NCBI GenBank assembly: GCA_002791075.1
Contig: PFWI01000263.1
Location: 1-6,822 of the forward strand
DNA length: 6,822 bases
Source of the DNA: a bacterium (Candidatus Ratteibacteria) CG_4_9_14_3_um_filter_41_21
GTDB lineage: Bacteria; Ratteibacteria; UBA8468
Direction: 5' to 3'
The notes below the pieces were generated by a model. That model was given only the letters and a program-made list of their open reading frames with translations. It was not told where the DNA came from and ran no database searches. A program made the position numbers and the translations under genes. Position 1 is the stretch's first letter. The number at the start of each line of letters is the position of its first letter. Of the stretch, positions 1 through 4,575 are shown piece by piece.

Positions 1-20
1 TATTCTTTAATTTTTTTGGT

Positions 21-40
21 GTTCATTCGTGTTAATTCGT
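21..40. repeat. Two tandem 10-bp units upstream of rpe
   Basis: Positions 21-30 (gttcattcgt) and 31-40 (gttaattcgt) are adjacent copies differing at one base. Short arrays of this 'attcgtgttaattcgtg' kind occur as dispersed intergenic repeats in some environmental bacterial assemblies; that link is from memory and is not tested here. The array ends just before the candidate rpe promoter, so it could mark a repeat inserted in the intergenic space. Confidence 0.5.
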
Positions 41-47
41 GACTACA

Positions 48-77
48 TTGACTTTTCTCTAATTTACATAGTATATT
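48..77 (+). promoter_or_regulatory. Candidate sigma70-type promoter of rpe-hisD
   Basis: TTGACT at 48-53 (five of six consensus -35 bases) is followed after 18 bases by TATATT at 72-77 (five of six consensus -10 bases). The predicted transcript would start around 84 and leave a leader of only about 14 bases before the rpe start at 98, still including the SD AGAAGGG. The region is AT-rich, so a chance match is possible. Confidence 0.45.
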
Positions 78-97
78 ATAAAGATCAAGAAGGGTCA

Positions 98-772
98 ATG
101 AAAAAAATAAAAATTGCTGCTTCCCTTTTAGCCGCAGATTTCAGCCAACTGGAGAAAGAAGTTAAAATGGTTGAGAGAGCCGGCGCCGAACTTCTCCACC
201 TTGATATTATGGACGGTCATTTCGTGAAGAATATCAGTTTTGGACCAGGGGTCCTCAAGGCTCTGAGAAGAAGAACGAAATTGGTCTTTGATACCCATTT
301 GATGATTAAAAATCCAAAAAATTACTTAGCAGAGTTTGCTAAATCCGGAAGCGATATTATTACTTTCCACATTGAAACAACTAAAAATCCGAAGGAATTG
401 ATTAAATCGATCAGAAAATTGGGTTGTTCTCCGGGAATCAGCCTGAATCCCCGGACTTCCCTCTCCCGGATAAAACCTTTTCTAAAAGATGTTGACTTAA
501 TCTTGATTATGAGCGTTAACCCGGGTCTGGGAGGGCAGAAATTTATCCCTTCTTCCCTTACTAAATTAAGAGAGTTAAAGAGCATTATCCGCAAAAAGAA
601 TCTTTCTGTTGATTTAGAGGTAGATGGCGGCATAAATAGAAAAACGGCGAAAAAGGCGGTCTCTGCGGGAGCAAATATCCTGGTAGCAGGAACTTACATT
701 TTCCACAGCAGAAATCCGCAAAAAAAGATCAAGGAACTCCGATGCAGTGGATCAAAAAAAAGAGGGAATTAG
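98..772 (+). CDS. rpe: Ribulose-phosphate 3-epimerase
   Basis: This cytosolic TIM-barrel enzyme interconverts ribulose 5-phosphate and xylulose 5-phosphate in the pentose phosphate pathway. The 224-residue length is normal for the family. Signatures in order are the start strand AASLLAADF (6-14), the LHLDIMDG loop with H35 and D37, DTHLMI with H67, FHIE with H91, the phosphate-loop motif SVNPGLGGQKF (139-149), and EVDGGI with D176 (174-179). H35, D37, H67 and D176 correspond to the metal-binding and acid/base residues of the family. The start at 98 was chosen over an open upstream extension because it has AGAAGGG seven to eight bases upstream and begins exactly where the family does. The usual SILSADF is ASLLAADF here, a mild departure. 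The last 31 bases overlap hisD, giving a polar tail after residue 214. Confidence 0.95.
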   Translation: MKKIKIAASLLAADFSQLEKEVKMVERAGAELLHLDIMDGHFVKNISFGPGVLKALRRRTKLVFDTHLMIKNPKNYLAEFAKSGSDIITFHIETTKNPKELIKSIRKLGCSPGISLNPRTSLSRIKPFLKDVDLILIMSVNPGLGGQKFIPSSLTKLRELKSIIRKKNLSVDLEVDGGINRKTAKKAVSAGANILVAGTYIFHSRNPQKKIKELRCSGSKKRGN

Positions 773-1956
773 AAGCAATCCTTGAAAAGAAAGGCTCTTT
801 TGACTTAGCCGTAGAAAAAAAGGTAAGAGAAATTATTTCTGCGGTTAAAAAAGGCGGAGACTCGGCTCTTCTTAGCCTGACGAAAAAATACGATGGCGTA
901 GAGCTAAGAAATCTCAGGGTAAAGGAAGCAGAGAGAGAGAAAGCATCCCTGATTCTGGATAAATTTCTGAAAAATATAATTATCAGCGCCGGCAGGAGAA
1001 TAGAGGAATTTCACCAAAGACAGTTATTTTTAAACCCTGATTTAATCAGGAGTGAAAAAAACGATTCTTATGTAAAAAAAGTCTTTAGCCCTTTAGAGAA
1101 GGTCGGAATTTACATTCCCGCAGGGACTTCTCCGCTCATCTCAACAGTGTTGATGACCGTAATTCCGGCAAAAGTTGCCGGGGTAAGTAGAATTATTTTA
1201 GCTTCTCCTCCCGGCAAGGATGGAAAGGTTAATCCCTACATTTTGGCAATTGCGTCTCTCTGGGGAGTAAAAGAATTTTATAAAATAGGCGGGGCACAGG
1301 CAATAGCTGCGCTGGCTTTAGGGACAGAAACTATTCCCCGGGTAGATAAAATTATTGGACCGGGGAATAAGTTTGTCACCACCGCCAAAAGACTTCTCTT
1401 TGGCCAAGTTGGCATTGATCTCCTGGCCGGACCCAGTGAAGTACTAATTTTAGCGGATAAAACCGCCAACCCTTCTTTCGTAGAAACTGACCTTTTAGCT
1501 CAATCCGAACATCCGGGAGGATTAGCAATTTTAATTACCGATTCAGCCGTTTTAGCCAGGAGGATGGAGAAAAACGTAAAAAACGGGTATCTCCTTTTAG
1601 TAAAAAATAAAGATGAGATGATTAAACTGGCCAATAAAATTGCCCCTGAGCACCTCCAGATAATGACCGAAGAACCAGAGAAAATAGCTAAAAAAATAAA
1701 AAATAGCGGGGCGGTCTTTCTCGGCAACTACAGCCCAGCAGTAATCGGCGATTATCTCGCCGGACCAAGCCATGTCCTTCCCACCGGAGGTTCAGCAAAA
1801 TTCTTCTCCGGGCTTTCCACCACTGATTTCCTGAGAAGCTTTTCTATCATCTCCTGGAGAAAAAAAGAAGTAAAAAAATGGGGAAAAACCATTGAAAAAT
1901 TAGCGGAAATAGAAGGTTTGCCATACCATCTAAAATCAATAAAAATAAGGGAGTAG
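742..1956 (+). CDS. hisD: Histidinol dehydrogenase, compact form
   Basis: HisD carries out the last two steps of histidine synthesis, oxidising L-histidinol to L-histidine with two NAD+ in a zinc-dependent cytosolic dimer. Motifs are IYIPAGTSPLISTVLM (123-138), IGGAQAIAALALGTE (182-196), the IGPGNKFVTTAKR block (205-217), LAGPSEVLILAD (228-239), LLAQSEH (251-257), APEHL (301-305), GDYLAGPSHVLPTGG (336-350) and the C-terminal EGLPYHLKSIKIR. Expected zinc ligands Q254, H257, D337 and H396 and the catalytic pair E303/H304 are present, so it should be active. At 404 residues it is shorter than the usual 430 or so. By recalled comparison with E. coli HisD, about 17-20 residues are missing near residue 279. 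The start has AAGGA at 731-735. The overlap with rpe suggests co-transcription and translational coupling. No other his gene is in view. Confidence 0.96.
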   Translation: MQWIKKKRELEAILEKKGSFDLAVEKKVREIISAVKKGGDSALLSLTKKYDGVELRNLRVKEAEREKASLILDKFLKNIIISAGRRIEEFHQRQLFLNPDLIRSEKNDSYVKKVFSPLEKVGIYIPAGTSPLISTVLMTVIPAKVAGVSRIILASPPGKDGKVNPYILAIASLWGVKEFYKIGGAQAIAALALGTETIPRVDKIIGPGNKFVTTAKRLLFGQVGIDLLAGPSEVLILADKTANPSFVETDLLAQSEHPGGLAILITDSAVLARRMEKNVKNGYLLLVKNKDEMIKLANKIAPEHLQIMTEEPEKIAKKIKNSGAVFLGNYSPAVIGDYLAGPSHVLPTGGSAKFFSGLSTTDFLRSFSIISWRKKEVKKWGKTIEKLAEIEGLPYHLKSIKIRE

Positions 1957-1967
1957 ATGGTTGTAGT

Positions 1968-1985
1968 GGCAGAGTTTACTCTGCC
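1968..1985. repeat. Perfect 7-bp palindromic hairpin after hisD
   Basis: GGCAGAG and CTCTGCC flank a TTTA loop. The hairpin starts 12 bases after the hisD stop. No T-run follows on the plus strand, so it is not a classical intrinsic terminator. The surrounding ttgtagtggcagag context looks like a REP-type dispersed palindrome. It may stabilise the 3' end of the rpe-hisD mRNA. The rest of 1957-2077 holds no recognisable gene; a 77-codon open frame there is low complexity, lysine-rich, and runs into the antisense of the YifB fragment. Confidence 0.6.
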
Positions 1986-2077
1986 AAGGAGGAAAATAAA
2001 AAAAACTAAGAAGAGGTATAATAAAAACTGTGAGAGGAAAGATGAATGGATAGAAGAGTATCAATACTGGATAGCTC

Positions 2078-2305
2078 AGGTTAAACCTCCACCTTTTTGT
2101 CCAAACTTCTGTATTGAATTGCTTCGGAGATATGAGGGGTCTCTATTGAAGAAGAGCCTTCCAGGTCGGCAATGGTTCTGGCTACTTTGAGAATCTTATC
2201 GTAGGCGCGGGCAGACATTCCGAGTTTATCGATGGCTAAACCCAATGAATTCCTGGATTCTTCATTAGTCGAGCAATAGTTCTTAATTAAACTTTTATCC
2301 ATCCT
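2078..2305. repeat. Direct repeat copy 1 (YifB/ComM 3' piece)
   Basis: This 228-bp segment matches 2935-3162 at 218 of 228 positions in the same orientation, with no gaps. The matching stretch begins AGGTTAAACC and ends ATCCATCCT; bases beyond either end no longer match consistently. It therefore covers just the 73-codon minus-strand reading frame plus three bases at each side. Confidence 0.95.
2081..2302 (-). pseudogene. C-terminal fragment of YifB/ComM-like Mg-chelatase AAA+ ATPase, copy 1
   Basis: The 73-residue product matches only the last part of YifB/ComM proteins (normally about 500 residues): the C-terminal Mg-chelatase lid helices, with the hallmark LGMSARAYDKILKVARTIAD (27-46) and HISEAIQYRSLD (57-68). 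SARAYDK holds the position of the sensor-2 arginine. The Walker A/B ATPase core and the N-terminal Lon-like domain are absent, so it cannot act as an ATPase or helicase. Compared with copy 2 it carries N8, Y9 and S19, where the second copy (K, H, L) looks closer to family consensus as I recall it; this copy is therefore probably more decayed. The frame stays open upstream for 16 codons through the hicA promoter region. An AGG sits directly before the ATG, too close for a normal SD. A stand-alone small protein is possible, but gene debris is likelier. Confidence 0.8.
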
Positions 2306-2324
2306 GGAAAAAAGGAATGCCTGT

Positions 2325-2354
2325 TTGACAAAAATTGCTTCTTGAGACTAATAT
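2325..2354 (+). promoter_or_regulatory. Promoter of hicAB
   Basis: A perfect TTGACA at 2325-2330 is followed after 18 bases by TAATAT at 2349-2354. The -10 lies inside the perfect 10-bp palindrome TAATATATTA (2349-2358), a possible operator. The hicA start is about 35 bases downstream of the -10 and has AAGGA at 2373-2377. Being inside the repeat-flanked segment, it gives the toxin-antitoxin pair its own expression. Confidence 0.6.
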
Positions 2355-2388
2355 ATTACAAGATATAAGCATAAGGAAATATTGAGCA

Positions 2389-2637
2389 ATGAGTTCTAAA
2401 AATAAGCTTCTAATACAGATTCTGCGTGGTGCATCAGATGCTAATATTCCTTTTGTAGGATTATGTCAGTTATTAAAAGAAATGGGATTTAAGCAACGGA
2501 TTCGTGGTGACCATCATATATTTGCGAAAGAGGAAATTATAGAGATTCTTAACTTGCAACCTAAGGGTTTAAAAGCTAAACCATATCAGGTTAGGCAAGT
2601 CCGTAGTGTAATTCTAAAATATAAACTTGGGGGTTAG
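2389..2637 (+). CDS. hicA: HicA-family mRNA interferase toxin
   Basis: HicA toxins are small proteins with a double-stranded-RNA-binding-like fold that cleave mRNA independently of the ribosome and are neutralised by HicB. The 82 residues show the family order: a helix with LCQLLKEMGF (25-34), the conserved histidine motif RGDHHIF (39-45) with H42/H43, a strand EIIEILNLQP (49-58), and a basic C-terminal stretch KAKPYQVRQVRSVILKY (62-78). This is one of the slightly longer HicA subtypes, with about 20 residues before the core. The histidine that is essential in this family is present, so the toxin looks intact. The hicA-first order, with hicB four bases downstream, is the typical arrangement. 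It has its own promoter and is flanked by direct repeats, which points to a mobile or recently acquired cassette. Confidence 0.87.
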   Translation: MSSKNKLLIQILRGASDANIPFVGLCQLLKEMGFKQRIRGDHHIFAKEEIIEILNLQPKGLKAKPYQVRQVRSVILKYKLGG

Positions 2638-2641
2638 AAAA

Positions 2642-2851
2642 ATGGAAAAATATGAAGTGATTATCTATTGGAGTAGTGAAGACAAAGCTTTTATAGCTGA
2701 GGTTCCAGAGCTGCCTGGCTGTGTGGCAGACGGTTCAACGCGAGAGGAGGCTCTGAGCAATGCTCATGTGGTTATTCAGGAATGGATTGAGACCGCTAAA
2801 GAGTTAGGACGAGAAATCCCTGAATCCAAGGGGCGTTTGTTGTTTGCCTAA
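2642..2851 (+). CDS. hicB: HicB-family antitoxin, short form
   Basis: The 69-residue protein carries the partial RNase H-like fold of HicB: an N-terminal strand YEVIIYWSSEDKAFIAEVPE (4-23), the family signature LPGCVADGSTREEALSNA (24-41), a long helix, and the ending IPESKGRLLF. HicB binds HicA and blocks its active site. No ribbon-helix-helix or helix-turn-helix domain follows, so this form probably cannot bind operator DNA by itself. The start at 2642 is preferred: ATG, with a G-rich SD (2629-2633) eight bases upstream, and it begins as other family members do. A TTG at 2627 would add five residues and overlap hicA. Translation is probably coupled to hicA. The 2852-2934 gap downstream is AT-rich, with no clear terminator hairpin. 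Confidence 0.9.
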   Translation: MEKYEVIIYWSSEDKAFIAEVPELPGCVADGSTREEALSNAHVVIQEWIETAKELGREIPESKGRLLFA

Positions 2852-2934
2852 AAAATTTAATATCGTGTGCAGGAGAACTTAAGGGGATTTTTATTGCGCT
2901 ATTTTTTAAATAAGGAAGATTAAGGAAATGCGAG

Positions 2935-3162
2935 AGGTTAAACCTCCACCTTCCTGTCCAAACTCCTGTATTGAATTGCCTCGGAGATATGCGGGGTCTC
3001 TATTGAAGAGGAACCTTCCAGGTCGGCAATGGTTCTGGCTACTTTGAGAATCTTATCGTAGGCGCGGGCAGACATTCCGAGTTTATCGATGGCTAAACCC
3101 AATAAATTCCTGGATTCTTCATTAGTCGAGCAATGTTTCTTAATTAAACTTTTATCCATCCT
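2935..3162. repeat. Direct repeat copy 2 (YifB/ComM 3' piece)
   Basis: Second copy of the 228-bp repeat, offset 857 bp from the first. The ten differences are scattered, mostly towards the two ends, and the central 88 bases (about 2158-2245 in copy 1) are identical. No target-site duplication or terminal inverted repeat longer than the AGG/CCT ends was seen. Confidence 0.95.
2938..3159 (-). pseudogene. C-terminal fragment of YifB/ComM-like Mg-chelatase AAA+ ATPase, copy 2
   Basis: A 73-residue fragment with the same endpoints as copy 1 and four amino-acid differences (K8, H9, L19, R69 here). Of the ten base differences, five are synonymous and five fall in four changed codons. The protein holds only the lid (sensor-2) domain of YifB/ComM. 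An in-frame TAA lies three codons upstream of the ATG, so the frame is closed there and no further YifB sequence is recognisable. A TATAAT (3204-3209 read on the minus strand) is present upstream, but I could not find a good -35. It lies downstream of the flavin reductase gene on the same strand, and 93 bases separate them, so read-through transcription is possible. A functional orphan lid protein cannot be excluded. Confidence 0.8.
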
Positions 3163-3198
3163 TATTTATAGCCAAAACATTCTATTTATCCTTCGTAG

Positions 3199-3213
3199 GG
3201 ATTATTATAATCC
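3199..3213. repeat. Small palindrome between flavin reductase and YifB fragment
   Basis: GGATTA and TAATCC surround TTA, a perfect 6-bp stem. It is AT-rich with no T-run after it on the minus strand, so it is a weak terminator candidate for the flavin reductase transcript. The rest of 3163-3252 shows no gene. Confidence 0.35.
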
Positions 3214-3252
3214 ACACTGCTTACTCTCTTTAGAAGCTTTCCAAATGCATTT

Positions 3253-3795
3253 TTACCCTCGAATAACTCCTAATCTATAACCTTTCCCCTCTAACAGGAG
3301 CTGATAGCCGTCTTCAGAACCCACAGAAATAAGCACCTTCTTTTTTTCCTCAGAAATCCAGCTTGTCAGAACTTCTCCAGCAAAGATGGTATGGTCCCCG
3401 GTATCAAGATAGCCGGAAACCTTGCACTCCAGATTCACCGCACACTCCTTGATTAAATCCGGCTTAACAAACTTTGCTTTAAGAGGGGTTAAGCTTGTCT
3501 CTCGGAGTTTATCGATGTTTCTACCGGAATTGGTGCCACAGAAAAGAACTTCCTTGGCAATATCTCCCCCAGGGACAGCAAGCACAAATTCACCTGTCTC
3601 CATCAGTAATTTATGGCTGTATCTGGTCTTTCCTACAGAGATAGCTACCATCGGTGGCTGAATGGAGGTCTGCATTTTCCAGCCCAAAGCAATGGGATTG
3701 GAACGTTTGTTCTCCCTATCGTAACATACCGCCAAAACAACCCTTGAGGGCTTCCCAAAACAAGATAAAGCTTTTGAATAACTTACCTCTTTCAT
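3253..3795 (-). CDS. Flavin reductase-like domain protein (FMN-binding split barrel)
   Basis: This 180-residue cytosolic protein belongs to the flavin reductase-like family (flavoredoxin/FMN-binding split barrel). Members bind FMN and pass electrons from NAD(P)H to flavin or to partner proteins. Visible signatures are ALGWKMQTSIQPPMVAISVG (36-55), TRYSHKLLMETGEFVLAVPG (57-76), CGTNSGRNIDKL (86-97) and the GDHTIFAGEV motif (133-142). The length is normal and no domain is missing. The start is firm: a TAAGGAGGAGG SD (complement of 3803-3813) sits seven bases upstream of ATG. The nearest upstream sequence on this strand is the remnant of a macro-domain gene. It could belong functionally with the flavodoxin-like protein further right, but that is only inference; the true electron acceptor cannot be told from sequence. 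Confidence 0.9.
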   Translation of the reverse strand: MKEVSYSKALSCFGKPSRVVLAVCYDRENKRSNPIALGWKMQTSIQPPMVAISVGKTRYSHKLLMETGEFVLAVPGGDIAKEVLFCGTNSGRNIDKLRETSLTPLKAKFVKPDLIKECAVNLECKVSGYLDTGDHTIFAGEVLTSWISEEKKKVLISVGSEDGYQLLLEGKGYRLGVIRG

Positions 3796-3802
3796 TAGAC
3801 AT

Positions 3803-3813
3803 CCTCCTCCTTA
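3803..3813 (-). promoter_or_regulatory. Very strong Shine-Dalgarno of the flavin reductase gene
   Basis: Read on the minus strand this is TAAGGAGGAGG, which contains an extended complement to the 16S rRNA 3' end. It lies seven bases from the ATG and suggests high translation. It starts just after the stop codon of the 29-codon macro-domain remnant (3817). Confidence 0.85.
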
Positions 3814-3816
3814 TTT

Positions 3817-3906
3817 TTAGGTAATCTCTGTCGCTTCGGTATCCTGTTTTGTAATATTCCCTTTTACTAATTCCAACTGGCAATTACCAATCTTAATTTT
3901 TACCAT
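3817..3906 (-). pseudogene. N-terminal remnant of a macro-domain (ADP-ribose-binding) gene
   Basis: The 29-codon frame opens with ATG at 3906. Its residues 5-25 (KIGNCQLELVKGNITKQDTEA, read as two halves around residue 15) match the first strand and helix of macro-domain proteins, whose pattern is IGN-x-x-IELV-x-GDIT-x-x-x-VDAIVNAAN. The match stops just before the expected VNAAN ADP-ribose-binding motif and a stop follows four codons later, so over 80% of the usual 170 or so residues are missing. Macro domains bind or hydrolyse ADP-ribose derivatives, including O-acetyl-ADP-ribose. The remnant ends 21 bases before the flavin reductase start, as if a deletion joined the two. It could now serve as a short upstream frame of that gene. 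The identification rests on a short match from memory. Confidence 0.62.
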
Positions 3907-3915
3907 CACTGGTTT

Positions 3916-3945
3916 ATTCTACCACAGATTCAAGACTACAGACAA
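3916..3945 (-). promoter_or_regulatory. Candidate promoter upstream of macro remnant and flavin reductase
   Basis: Read on the minus strand, TTGTCT (complement of 3940-3945) is followed after 18 bases by TAGAAT (complement of 3916-3921). That -10 is preceded by TGG, giving an extended -10 (TGnTAGAAT). Transcription would start near 3909, just before the macro remnant ATG, and would give the flavin reductase a leader of about 110 bases. Probably the old promoter of the macro-domain gene. Confidence 0.45.
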
Positions 3946-4091
3946 GAATAATTTGCTCTCTTTATCAATGGCGTAGCCCTTTTCTTTTATTCCGTCCTAC
4001 TCTTTCAGAGCAAGGATTCGCTAAGACCTGCCTTCTTCAGCCTCTCCACAACTTGAGGATAAAGAAAACCTACAATTCGCTTTCTAAAGAA
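3919..4091 (-). pseudogene. Unrecognised frameshifted coding scrap
   Basis: Two successive minus-strand frames look protein-like. Positions 4091-4005 read a basic, amphipathic segment (RKRIVGFLYPQVVERLKKAG and a few more residues) to a TGA. After a frame change, 3996-3919 reads DGIKEKGYAIDKESKLFLSV and six more residues to a TAG. Both have a residue mix typical of real protein rather than noise, and together they could be the C-terminal end of one gene with a frameshift or short deletion between. I do not recognise the family. Its 3' end abuts the candidate promoter for the macro remnant. Confidence 0.3.
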
Positions 4092-4188
4092 GGACGAAAA
4101 GCTCTATTAAGCGGTAATATTTCCTATAGATTTCTCGGACAACAATTTTTGCTAATTCTTTGGCTATCACAAGTGGATTATAATGCAT
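4084..4188 (-). pseudogene. Probable 5' remnant of a radical SAM protein gene
   Basis: A 34-codon minus-strand frame reads MHYNPLVIAKELAKIVVREI followed by YRKYYR. This resembles the N-terminal lead-in of one radical SAM group, in which a VELAKIV...RKYYRFR segment precedes the iron-sulphur CxxxCxxC motif. The resemblance ends at RKYYR, and a stop follows eight codons later, so the cluster motif and the barrel are missing. No SD is seen before ATG 4188; another ATG lies two codons upstream. The downstream scrap at 4091-3919 may be a different part of the same or another gene brought next to it by deletion. The identification is tentative. Confidence 0.42.
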
Positions 4189-4302
4189 TGACATTTTATT
4201 TTATCATAGGGTTTAGGGATTGCACAAGATACCCTTGGATGTTAAAATATTTGGCTCTTCTCCAAAGAGAGGCTGAATACTTTTCTAAATTCCCTTGGTC
4301 GG
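4189..4302. other. Gap with no recognisable gene
   Basis: A plus-strand frame crosses this stretch (4053-4355), but its product is aromatic-rich, has no recognisable motif, lacks an SD and is antisense to the radical SAM-like scrap. On the minus strand a 26-codon frame (MANRELIRPREFRKVFSLSL and six more) is also unrecognised. The segment is probably decayed sequence between two truncated genes on opposite strands. Confidence 0.5.
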
Positions 4303-4548
4303 ATGAGTTCTCGGTTAGCCATTATAAAAAATTTCCTCAGATTCTTCAGATGTAGTTGTGGAGGCAGAATCCGACCCAGTATTGTTTTCTTTGGTGAGAT
4401 TCTTCCTGAAAGTCAGTTTTTGAAAGCAGAGAAAATGGTATTAAATTGTGACCTTTTGCTTCTAATCGGAACCTCGGGTATTGTTCAGCCAGCACCCAAT
4501 CTTCCCTCCCTGGCTAAAGAAACTGGAGTAAGGATTATAGAGACTTGA
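4303..4548 (+). pseudogene. Internal fragment of a Sir2-family NAD-dependent deacylase
   Basis: Residues 17-81 of this frame match the middle-to-late part of sirtuins: the second half of the zinc ribbon CSCGG (17-21), RIRPSIVFFGEILPE (22-36), a helix, then DLLLLIGTSGIVQPAPNLPSLAKETGVRIIE. In intact sirtuins the GTS-x-x-V-x-PA motif contacts NAD, and the next segment would be IN plus about 40 residues. Here a TGA follows IIET immediately. The N-terminal Rossmann half with GAG-x-S, the catalytic histidine and the first zinc CxxC are absent. Only some 65 of about 245 residues remain, so it cannot be catalytic. The first 16 residues do not match the family. A DUF2784 gene starts 27 bases downstream on the same strand. 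Confidence 0.82.
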
Positions 4549-4575
4549 GGGGATATTTAGATTATAACTATAGGT

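Noticed and set aside
29..97. N-terminal extension of Rpe upstream of 98
   Set aside because: The extension has no family similarity, covers the candidate promoter, and ATG 98 has a good SD.
1968..1985. Intrinsic terminator of rpe-hisD
   Set aside because: The stem is followed by an A-rich and purine-rich stretch, with no T-run on the plus strand.
1957..2190. 77-codon plus-strand frame after hisD
   Set aside because: Its first part is low-complexity and lysine-rich, and the last third is antisense to the YifB fragment. No family match and no SD of its own beyond the hisD stop.
2627..2641. TTG start for hicB at 2627
   Set aside because: ATG at 2642 has a better-placed G-rich SD and matches the usual HicB N-terminus.
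2078..3162. Composite transposon or insertion sequence
   Set aside because: The flanking repeats encode a Mg-chelatase lid fragment, not a transposase; no terminal inverted repeats or target duplication beyond three bases were found.
3922..3945. A degenerate accacagattcaagactacagac string as a dispersed repeat
   Set aside because: The resemblance to 'accacagattacacagat' type repeats is too loose, and the bases are explained as the candidate promoter on the minus strand.
4053..4355. 100-codon plus-strand frame
   Set aside because: It runs antisense to the radical SAM-like scrap and across unmatched sequence, has no SD and no recognisable motif.
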